From Bacteroides sp. (lineage in GTDB: Bacteria > Bacteroidota > Bacteroidia > Bacteroidales > P3), in the NCBI GenBank assembly GCA_023662825.1, contig JAMPIH010000003.1, positions 123,120-187,119 on the forward strand: a DNA stretch of 64,000 nt, given 5' to 3'. Both the position numbers and the translations under genes were made by a program. Below are positions 55,315 to 62,422 of this stretch, piece after piece. The stretch's first letter is position 1, and each line of letters opens with the position of its first letter. The notes beneath the pieces were generated by a model. It was not told the DNA's origin. It did not search any database and saw only the letters and a list, made by a program, of their open reading frames with translations.

Positions 55315-58029
55315 ATGCAAGCTGATTTATTCTCCGGAAGAGGGTCGGACGGGTTATTTTCGCAAAAGTCCGACAGTATGGTGGTTGAAAACGAACCGAA
55401 AGATTCGGTTCAGGCCGGCCCTTACCAAAAATTAAAGGAACATAGAGCTAATCTGGATATGAGCAAGGAACAGACTTTGTCGGGGAAAGACATGCCGATG
55501 GAAGCGGAACTCAAGGAGTTCTCGCACGAAGAAATTTTGGAAGCCTCCACCAAATACTTTAAAGGGGATGCCTTGGCCGCCACCGTTTGGATGAACAAGT
55601 ACGCCCTCAAGGACAGCGACGGACGTATCTACGAAAAGACGCCCGACGAGATGCACCGCCGCATAGCCCGCGAGCTGGCGCGCATCGAAAGCAGGTATCC
55701 CAACCCCGTTTCGGAAGACGAGGCCTATGAGCTGATGAAGGATTTCCGCTACCTCATTCCTCAGGGAAGCCCTATGGCGGGTATCGGCAACAAGTTCCAG
55801 ATCTCGTCGCTCTCCAACTGTTTCGTGATCGGCAACAAGGGCAATTCCGACTCTTACGGCGGCATCATGAAGATAGACGAGGAACAGGTGCAGTTGATGA
55901 AGCGTCGCGGCGGCGTGGGGCACGACCTCTCCCATATCCGTCCCGCCGGCAGCCCCGTAAAGAACAGCGCGCTCACCAGCACCGGCATCGTGCCCTTTAT
56001 GGAACGTTACTCCAACTCGACCCGCGAAGTGGCCCAAGACGGCCGCCGTGGCGCCCTGATGTTGAGCATCAGCATAAAACATCCTGATTCCGAACGCTTT
56101 ATCGACGCCAAACTGGAAGAAGGCAAGGTAACCGGCGCCAACGTCTCGGTAAAGCTTACCGACGAGTTCATGCAGGCCGTGGTGAACGGAACGCCCTTTA
56201 TCCAGCAATATCCCATCGACTCCAACCATCCCCAGTATATAAAGAAGGTGGATGCCCGCAAGATCTGGAACAAGATTATCCACAACGCATGGAAATCGGC
56301 CGAACCGGGCGTGCTGTTCTGGGACACCATCACCCGCGAGTCCCTGCCCGACTGCTACGCCGACCTCGGCTTCCGCACCGTATCGACCAACCCCTGCGGC
56401 GAAATTCCCCTCTGTCCCTATGACAGCTGCCGCCTGCTGGCCCTGAACCTCTACAGCTACGTGGAAAATCCCTTTACGAAGGACGCCAAGTTCAACATGA
56501 AGCTTTTCCGCCAGCACGTGCGTGTGGCCCAGCGCTTTATGGACGACATCATCGACCTGGAGCTCGAACACGTGGACCGCATCCTCGAAAAGATAGACCA
56601 AGACCCTGAGAACGAAGACGTCAAGCGTACCGAAAACGAGCTTTGGGACAAGATCAAGGACCGCAGCCGCCAAGGCCGCCGCACCGGCTTGGGCATTACC
56701 GCCGAAGGCGATATGCTGGCCGCCCTCGGACTTCGCTACGGCACCGACGAAGCCACGGACTTCTCGGTGGAAGTTCACAAGAACCTGGCGCTGGCCGCCT
56801 ACGGCTCCTCGGTGGAAATGGCCAAGGAACGCGGTGCGTTCCCCATCTACGACACCAAGCGCGAGGCCGACAACCCGTTCGTGAACCGCCTTAAGGAAGC
56901 CGAGCCCGAACTGTACGAGAACATGGCCAAATACGGCCGCCGCAACATCGCATTGCTTACCGTGGCACCCACGGGCAGTGTAAGTATCTGTACCCAAACC
57001 ACTTCCGGCATCGAACCGGCCTTCATGCTGGCCTACAAGCGCCGCCGCAAGGTCAATCCGGGCGACAAGGGCGTGCACGTGGATTTCGTGGACGAAGTGG
57101 GCGATTCCTACGAAGAATACACCGTGGTTCATCCCAAGTTCCTGGAATGGATGAAGATTACGGGTCTCGACACCACCAACCTGAACTCCTACACCGAAGA
57201 GCAGCTGCAGGAAATCATCGCCCAGTCGCCTTACTACAAGGCGCTTTCCACCGATATCGACTGGGTGAGCAAGGTAAAGATGCAGGGCGCGGTGCAGAAA
57301 TGGGTCGACCACTCCATCAGCGTTACCGTAAACGTGCCCAACCAGACCCAGGAAGAACTGGTGAGCCAGATTTACCAGACGGCCTGGGAGTGCGGCTGCA
57401 AGGGCATGACCATCTACCGCGACGGCTCGCGCTCGGGCGTGCTGGTGGCCGACAAGAAGAAAGAAGAAACCGAGACGGTCAAGAAAACGCCGTCCCGTCC
57501 CGATGTGCTGAAAGCCGATGTGGTTCGTTTCCAGAACGACTACGAGAAGTGGATCGCCGTGGTGGGTCTGTACGAAGGCCGTCCCTACGAGATCTTCACC
57601 GGCCGTGCCGACGACTTCCCCCTGCCCTCTTTCGTAAACAAGGGAGAGATTATCCGCGTGCGCAAGGACGAGAACTCGCCCGCACGCTACGACTTCGAAT
57701 TCAAGGACCGCGACGGCTACGGCGTTCACTGGGAAGGCCTCTCCCGTACTTTCGATGAAACGTATTGGAACTACGCCATATTGATTTCCAGCATCTTGCG
57801 CCAGGGAGCCGACCTGCCCAAAATCATCGACCTCATCAACGGGCTCAAGTTGGGCTCCGACGACCAGATCAACACCTGGAAAAACGGGGTGGTCCGCGCG
57901 CTCAAGAAGTACATTCCCAACGGAACCATCGCCGAAAAGACCAAATGCCCCGAATGCGGCGAAGCCGGCCTTGTCTATAAGGAAGGCTGCCTCACCTGCC
58001 CCTCCTGCGGCTATTCCAAGTGCGGTTGA
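55315..58029 (+). CDS. nrdJ: Adenosylcobalamin-dependent (class II) ribonucleotide reductase
   Basis: 904 residues. Reduces ribonucleotides to deoxyribonucleotides using a radical generated from adenosylcobalamin. Key pieces: 'SSLSNCFVIGNKG', 'RRGGVGHDLSHIRPAGSPV', the active-site 'TNPCGEIPLCPYDSC' (about 358), 'APTGSVSICTQTTSGIEP', and 'GMTIYRDGSRSG'. A C-terminal extension ends in a CxxC-type zinc-ribbon ('KCPECGEAGLVYKEGCLTCPSCGYSKCG', split over about 875-904), typical of the long TIGR02504-type enzymes. The ATG at 55315 gives a leader-like N terminus; ATG at 55378 or 55459 are alternatives. Confidence 0.95.
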   Translation: MQADLFSGRGSDGLFSQKSDSMVVENEPKDSVQAGPYQKLKEHRANLDMSKEQTLSGKDMPMEAELKEFSHEEILEASTKYFKGDALAATVWMNKYALKDSDGRIYEKTPDEMHRRIARELARIESRYPNPVSEDEAYELMKDFRYLIPQGSPMAGIGNKFQISSLSNCFVIGNKGNSDSYGGIMKIDEEQVQLMKRRGGVGHDLSHIRPAGSPVKNSALTSTGIVPFMERYSNSTREVAQDGRRGALMLSISIKHPDSERFIDAKLEEGKVTGANVSVKLTDEFMQAVVNGTPFIQQYPIDSNHPQYIKKVDARKIWNKIIHNAWKSAEPGVLFWDTITRESLPDCYADLGFRTVSTNPCGEIPLCPYDSCRLLALNLYSYVENPFTKDAKFNMKLFRQHVRVAQRFMDDIIDLELEHVDRILEKIDQDPENEDVKRTENELWDKIKDRSRQGRRTGLGITAEGDMLAALGLRYGTDEATDFSVEVHKNLALAAYGSSVEMAKERGAFPIYDTKREADNPFVNRLKEAEPELYENMAKYGRRNIALLTVAPTGSVSICTQTTSGIEPAFMLAYKRRRKVNPGDKGVHVDFVDEVGDSYEEYTVVHPKFLEWMKITGLDTTNLNSYTEEQLQEIIAQSPYYKALSTDIDWVSKVKMQGAVQKWVDHSISVTVNVPNQTQEELVSQIYQTAWECGCKGMTIYRDGSRSGVLVADKKKEETETVKKTPSRPDVLKADVVRFQNDYEKWIAVVGLYEGRPYEIFTGRADDFPLPSFVNKGEIIRVRKDENSPARYDFEFKDRDGYGVHWEGLSRTFDETYWNYAILISSILRQGADLPKIIDLINGLKLGSDDQINTWKNGVVRALKKYIPNGTIAEKTKCPECGEAGLVYKEGCLTCPSCGYSKCG

Positions 58030-58067
58030 TGCCCTAAAGCGGACGAAGTTTTCGGCAAATAATCCGC

Positions 58068-58097
58068 TTTGTTTTTTGGCGGATTATGCTATCTTTG
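58068..58097 (+). promoter_or_regulatory. Promoter of porV, with hairpin over the -33
   Basis: TTTG (58068-58071), 18-base spacer, TATCTTTG (58090-58097). A 9-bp inverted repeat, ATAATCCGC (58059-58067) and GCGGATTAT (58079-58087), brackets the -33 box. A second TATCTTTG at 58135-58142, nearer the gene, could be an alternative -7 but lacks a -33. The hairpin might also end nrdJ transcription. Confidence 0.6.
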
Positions 58098-58164
58098 CCC
58101 GTTGGTCAGGATACTCCGACTCAGCCAAAGCAAGTATCTTTGTCCGCTTTTAAAAAATTTCGAC

Positions 58165-59418
58165 ATGCACAGACAATCATGGGTAGTCGTTACCCTGCTT
58201 TTCCTGAGCCTCGGCGCTTACTCGTATGCACAGATTAACAACGACGGCGTCGTTCAGCCTACGGGACAGGTAAACAACCCCATATCCACGGCGGTGCCTT
58301 TCCTCACGCTTTCGCCCGACGCCCGTTCGGGGGGTATGGCGGACGTAGGGGTGGCCACCTCGGCCGACCTCAATTCCCAGCACTACAACGCCGCCAAATA
58401 TCCTTTCATGAAGGATCAGTTCGGGCTCTCGCTCACCTACAGCCCCTGGCTCATCAACCTAGTGCCTGATATGTCGCTGGCCTACCTTTCGGGGGCTTAT
58501 AAATTCAAGGACGAACGCAACGTCATCGGTTTTTCATTGCTGTATTTCAGCATGGGTTCGGTAACCTTCACCAACAACCCGAACGATGCGGGAACGACTT
58601 ACAAACCCAACGAATTCGCAATCGACGTAAGCTACTCGCGTAAGCTGATCGACGTGCTCTCGATTGCCGTTACCGGCCGCTTCATCTACTCCAACCTTAC
58701 CTTGGGACAATATGTAGGCGGAGTCGATACCAAAGCCGGTCTGGCGGGTGCCGCCGACATCGGCCTGTACTACTGCCAGGACTTCGATCTGGGCAAGAAA
58801 TACAAGGGCGGAACCTTGAGCGCCGGATTGAGCTTCACCAATATCGGCAACAAGATGAGCTACACCACCGACCTGTCGGAAGAGTCCGAGAAGAACTTCC
58901 TGCCCGCCACCCTGCGCCTGGGTATCGGTTTCAACTGGCATATCGACGACTACAACTCGGTGGGTTTCTATGCCGAGGCCTATAAACTGCTCGTTCCCAC
59001 GCCTCCCATCACGGAATACGATTCGGCCACGGGCGATTGGAATATCGTTGCCGGAAAGAACAACAACGTGAATGTAATGAAAGGGCTCTTCCAGTCGTTT
59101 GGCGACGCGCCCGGCGGCTTCAAGGAAGAGATGCGCGAGATACAGTGGAGCCTTGCCGCCGAATACTGGTGGCGCGAAATGGTGGCCGTCCGCATGGGCT
59201 ACTTCCACGAAAGCAAACTCAAGGGCTACCGCCAGTACTTTACCTTGGGCGTAGGCTTGCGCTACAAGATGGTCGGATTGGATTTCTCCTACCTGATTCC
59301 CACCTCCACGATATCGGGCTCGAACCCGCTTAAGAACACCCTGCGTGTAGGCGTTTCGTTCAACTTTAACCGCGCCGAAAGGGCCGCACGCCAAGCCAAG
59401 CGAGTGGGAAATGAATAA
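58165..59418 (+). CDS. porV: T9SS outer-membrane protein PorV (LptO)
   Basis: 417 residues from the ATG at 58165 (signal peptide MHRQSWVVVTLLFLSLGAYSYA). A 14-strand barrel of the FadL-like type that shuttles cargo from SprA to the PorU sortase. PorV signatures: 'ISTAVPFLTLSPDARSGGMADVGVATSADLNSQHYN', 'SLLYFSMGSVTFTNN', 'YKPNEFAIDVSYSRKLID', 'GLRYKMVGLDFSYLIP'. No PorU gene is next to it in this window. The ispF gene overlaps its end by 8 bases. Confidence 0.94.
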   Translation: MHRQSWVVVTLLFLSLGAYSYAQINNDGVVQPTGQVNNPISTAVPFLTLSPDARSGGMADVGVATSADLNSQHYNAAKYPFMKDQFGLSLTYSPWLINLVPDMSLAYLSGAYKFKDERNVIGFSLLYFSMGSVTFTNNPNDAGTTYKPNEFAIDVSYSRKLIDVLSIAVTGRFIYSNLTLGQYVGGVDTKAGLAGAADIGLYYCQDFDLGKKYKGGTLSAGLSFTNIGNKMSYTTDLSEESEKNFLPATLRLGIGFNWHIDDYNSVGFYAEAYKLLVPTPPITEYDSATGDWNIVAGKNNNVNVMKGLFQSFGDAPGGFKEEMREIQWSLAAEYWWREMVAVRMGYFHESKLKGYRQYFTLGVGLRYKMVGLDFSYLIPTSTISGSNPLKNTLRVGVSFNFNRAERAARQAKRVGNE

Positions 59419-59896
59419 TTTCAAGGTCGGCTACGGCTACGACGCCCACCGCTTCGCCCCCGACCGCAAACTGATTCTGGGCGGGGTGGACGTGCCCTAC
59501 GGACAAGGTCTGGACGGACATTCGGACGCCGATGTATTGGTGCACGCCGTGTGCGACGCCCTCTTGGGCTCGCTCGCCCTGGGCGACATCGGCCGGCATT
59601 TTCCCGACACGGATCCGGCCTACAAGGGCATCGACAGCCTGATACTCCTTAAGAAAACCGGCGAACTCATCGCCGCCCATGGTTACCGTATCGGCAATGT
59701 GGACGTTTCCTTGCGTCTGCAGAAGCCCAAGATAGCCGCCTACGTGCCGCAGATGCAGCAAAACCTGTCCAAGGCCCTGGATGTGGAACCCGAACAAATC
59801 TCGGTAAAGGCCACCACCACCGAACGGATGGGCTTCGAAGGCAGCGGGGAAGGCGCCTCGGCCTCGGCCGTGGCCCTGGTGTACAGTAACCGGTGA
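59411..59896 (+). CDS. ispF: 2-C-methyl-D-erythritol 2,4-cyclodiphosphate synthase
   Basis: 161 residues, the normal IspF length. It catalyses the cyclisation step of the MEP isoprenoid pathway. Metal ligands are 'YGYDAHRF' and 'LDGHSDADVLVHAVCDALLG', with 'HFPDTDPAYKGIDSL' and 'KATTTERMGFEGSGEG'. The gene is intact, but its stop codon marks the start of the phage-like region. Confidence 0.97.
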   Translation: MNNFKVGYGYDAHRFAPDRKLILGGVDVPYGQGLDGHSDADVLVHAVCDALLGSLALGDIGRHFPDTDPAYKGIDSLILLKKTGELIAAHGYRIGNVDVSLRLQKPKIAAYVPQMQQNLSKALDVEPEQISVKATTTERMGFEGSGEGASASAVALVYSNR

Positions 59897-60075
59897 ACCG
59901 GGATTACCTTCATGCCGTCGGAGGCGAACTCCTGACGGATAGACCGCAGCAGCTCTTCCGGGTCGGTCTCATTGCGGTAGTCCTCAATGCCCACTCCCGT
60001 TTCGGGGTATTCCTTGTAGTGCCCTTTCCGCGCCAGCAGGATGTCCTTTTGATGCTGGGAAAATGCCTCTCCCAT
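59894..60075 (-). pseudogene. Truncated phage gp25-like baseplate protein fragment
   Basis: From ATG 60075 the first 60 residues ('ILLARKGHYKEYPETGVGIEDYRNETDPEELLRSIRQEFASDGMKV', given in pieces here: KEYPETGVGIEDY and LLRSIRQEFASDGM) match the 'K-G-x-KEYP-x-x-GVGI' pattern of gp25-like phage baseplate/tail proteins common in Bacteroidota prophages. After residue 60 the frame runs into the antisense of ispF, so the gene is cut at the ispF stop codon. It is a remnant, not a functional gene. Confidence 0.6.
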
Positions 60076-60098
60076 TTAGCAGAAAAAAGATGCGCGGC

Positions 60099-60176
60099 AA
60101 AAACTTGACCAGTTTGGTCAAGTTTTTATAAATACAGATAAACAGCATCTTACAAAACTCAACCAAATTGGTCAAG
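60099..60176. promoter_or_regulatory. Two TTGACCA-type palindromes (repressor operators or terminator)
   Basis: Site 1: CTTGACCAGTTTGGTCAAG at 60104-60122, extended by five A and five T into 13-bp perfect arms (60099-60127). Site 2: CTCAACCAAATTGGTCAAG at 60158-60176, two mismatches. Centres are 54 bases apart. TetR-family repressors commonly bind TTGACC-GGTCAA palindromes; the T tract could also make site 1 a terminator. No repressor gene is adjacent. Confidence 0.5.
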
Positions 60177-60199
60177 TAATTCGGAAAAACACTCCTGAA

Positions 60200-60771
60200 G
60201 GCCTACCGTCCCTCCAGTATTCGCCTTTGTCCCATGGCAACACCACCGCTTTCTTTTGAACTCAGCAAAGGAATGTACAAGGTTACCGCGGGCGAACATT
60301 TATTCGTATCGGTCCCCGTCGCGACATTGCCACTGAAGCGGAAGAACGCATCTTGGCAGAACGTCGCTGTTCTTTTATGGCCACATTCGATGCCACCCCA
60401 TGCCTAAATGCAACATTCGAAGATCTGGATGTGGATTATATCAAGAAGACATATTTACCGATGATGTCAATACCATCACTGCATTCCGCGTGAAAGTGGA
60501 GGCCACTTCCGACTTATGCCCTGGAGGCGGGTCGAATATAGGTCAACCCACAAGTCAACCTACAAGTCAAGAGATTCAGAAAATCGAAGATAAAATAATC
60601 GAATTCTGCAAAGAACCACGTTCCTTGATTGAAATAACCACATATTGCGGATTCAAGGATCAACGGAATTTCAAGGAGCGCTACATCAATCCTCTGCTTG
60701 GTACACGTATCCAAATGACAATCCCCGACAGACCCACCAGCCGATTTCAAAAATATGTCATATTTCAATAA
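60200..60771 (+). pseudogene. Decayed AlbA_2/HATPase-type regulator, fragment 1
   Basis: Pieces of one gene in different frames. Frame A (60200-60285) has 'SFELSKGMY'. After a frameshift, frame B (to a stop at 60491-60493) reads 'GYRGRTFIRIG', 'RDIATEAEERILAERRCSF' and 'FEDLDVDYIKKTYLPM', typical of AlbA_2 proteins. Frame C (to 60771) resumes with 'IGQPTSQPTSQEIQKIEDK' and a C-terminal winged helix ('YCGFKDQRNFKERYINPLLG'). The ATPase domain between them is deleted. It is related to the intact gene at 4501-6030. Confidence 0.7.
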
Positions 60772-60917
60772 ATAGCATCAGCAAGGTTTTAGGAAATTGG
60801 GGACGGGGCATCGGATTGATGATTTCGGAATGCCGAAAGGCCGGCTTGCCCGAGCCGAGCCATCCGAAACAAAAATATATTCTTACGGATAAAGGAAAAG
60901 AATTGTTGAAAAAATAA
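60772..60917 (+). pseudogene. Decayed AlbA_2/HATPase-type regulator, fragment 2
   Basis: In one frame this reads 'NWGRGIGLMISECRKAGLPEP', the strongly conserved HATPase_c_4 motif of the same family. It then jumps directly to 'KYILTDKGKELLKK', a typical C-terminal end. A deletion has joined the two. It could be the end of a second copy or a rearranged part of fragment 1. Confidence 0.6.
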
Positions 60918-60936
60918 CAATTCTTGCAGTACACGC

Positions 60937-60976
60937 AAGGGGCGATACGGAATATATCCGCATCGCCCCTTTTTAT
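60937..60976 (+). terminator. Rho-independent terminator
   Basis: AAGGGGCGAT (60937-60946) pairs with ATCGCCCCTT (60962-60971); inner CGG/CCG extends the stem, and TTTTTATTT follows. Confidence 0.8.
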
Positions 60977-61376
60977 TTAATTGAAAAAACATTCTTATCG
61001 ATTATAGAAAACAGCCATGCATTCTTGAGGTCGCCGCTTTCGGTGTGCTTTAATACTTAAACCTTGATGCCAAAATTCAAGTCGAAAACCGACACTATTT
61101 TTTGAAATATCTTCCACAATACAGATTTTTGTGAATCGAAACTAACTGAAATACAAAGAACCAAAATTTTACATGGCATAATGATTTTTTAAAACATCTA
61201 TACCATGAAAACGTTCAGAAATGTGGTTTTTCCATTTCGGGAAAGCCTGAGGAAAAGGATTGGGTTGAGTACACTTTTTAAAAACGCTTCTTTCCCGCCT
61301 CGGCGAAAAAATTTAAAAATTGTTGATTTGCAACAAAAAACTTTATTATTTAATTATTTACAAAAATATCATTGAA
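60977..61376. other. AT-rich non-coding stretch
   Basis: About 400 bases with no supported gene. A 57-codon frame from the ATG at 61205 has no recognisable features. The last 70 bases are A/T-rich and lead to the small gene at 61377, presumably containing its promoter, but no TAnnTTTG match stands out. Confidence 0.5.
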
Positions 61377-61613
61377 ATGAAAAAGATTGCAAAAGAAAGC
61401 AAGCATAGCGAAGGCTATCTCCTTCGCGCAAAACAGATACAGGAGATCGACAGACTCCATTACCAACCGTACCATGATTCCTGCCATCGGATGGTGTGGG
61501 TGAAATATGTCTATCCTGTGTATGGGTGTAACTATCGGACATTCTTGCGGTATCTGAAAGTGGATACCTCGAATGTTCCAGCTGAAAGTAACAGTACTTC
61601 CACACGGAAGTAA
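61377..61613 (+). CDS. Small mobile-element-type protein
   Basis: 78 residues from the ATG at 61377 (MKKIAKESKHSEGY). The centre 'MVWVKYVYPVYGCNYRTFLRYLK' recalls the 'YIYPVYG..ERTFYNLLK' pattern of small Bacteroidota proteins of phages and integrative elements; function unknown. Followed by a strong terminator, which supports it being a transcribed unit. Confidence 0.55.
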   Translation: MKKIAKESKHSEGYLLRAKQIQEIDRLHYQPYHDSCHRMVWVKYVYPVYGCNYRTFLRYLKVDTSNVPAESNSTSTRK

Positions 61614-61628
61614 ACGTATCCTAAATGC

Positions 61629-61660
61629 AGAAAGCCCGTGGAAAAATCCACGGGCTTTCT
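61629..61660. terminator. Perfect bidirectional terminator
   Basis: AGAAAGCCCGTGGA (61629-61642), loop AAAA, TCCACGGGCTTTCT (61647-61660): 14-bp perfect stem between the convergent genes at 61377-61613 and 61682-62395. Confidence 0.85.
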
Positions 61661-61681
61661 ACGCTTAATCAATGAAGATGG

Positions 61682-62395
61682 TTAGTTCAACCCCTGCCGT
61701 ACCAGTTCCCGATACTCCTCGCCGGTGCAGGTGTAGATGGTGTAAGCACCGGACTTGAAGAAATCAATCATATCCTGATAACGTTTCTCTGCCAACAAAG
61801 ACATCAAATGCTCTCTGTTTTCTTTCAACATACGGGAGGGTATATACCCAAGAGTGTCACGTTCTTGTGGCCAATCAAAACTGGAGGTTAACGGATCATA
61901 GCAAACGGTTCTTGTCGAATCACAATAGGAAACAAAAACACAGTCTTCGAATGAGGCCAACCAGCCGAGGTATTCAAAACCGTCAATACCAACCATCTCT
62001 CCATCGATAACTTCCTTTTCCCTCCATTCAATCACCGCATCGTTGGAAAAGGTGAAAACGTGATTAAGTGTGTCTCTCGAAAAGCAGATGTTATCCCAAG
62101 TTAAAATTGGAGACTGAAACTCCCGTGTCGGATTCCATATAGTATCAAAGTACGGCATTCCCTTATAGAAGTGTCCTGTCATCAAGATTGCCCAACGGGC
62201 TAATTTATGAACAGCAATACTATCCCCCTCTATATCCAACCCCGCATCTTTTCGGGGTTTCTGTCCCGATTTTATGTCCATTTTACACAAGGCATACACC
62301 AAAATCCGTGATTTATTCCGATTTTGGCCCTCCGGGTTGCAAGACATCATTATGCACATAACCGACAGGAAGATAAAAAACAACAACTTTTTCAT
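61682..62395 (-). CDS. Lipoprotein of unknown function
   Basis: 237 residues from the ATG at 62395 (MKKLLFFIFLSVMCIMMSC, lipobox cysteine 19); the frame starts at 62413 but that start lacks a signal-like beginning. The mature part has several Trp and Cys residues ('VFVSYCDSTRTVCYDP') and no recognised domain. It lies between the tail-type gene and a terminator, possibly a cargo or moron gene of the phage region. Confidence 0.65.
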   Translation of the reverse strand: MKKLLFFIFLSVMCIMMSCNPEGQNRNKSRILVYALCKMDIKSGQKPRKDAGLDIEGDSIAVHKLARWAILMTGHFYKGMPYFDTIWNPTREFQSPILTWDNICFSRDTLNHVFTFSNDAVIEWREKEVIDGEMVGIDGFEYLGWLASFEDCVFVSYCDSTRTVCYDPLTSSFDWPQERDTLGYIPSRMLKENREHLMSLLAEKRYQDMIDFFKSGAYTIYTCTGEEYRELVRQGLN

Positions 62396-62422
62396 AGTTT
62401 TATTTTTTCTCAAAGTTAGTAA

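Noticed and set aside
61205..61378. 57-codon open frame in the phage-like region
   Set aside because: No ribosome-binding context, domain or composition supports it; its end overlaps the start of the better gene at 61377.
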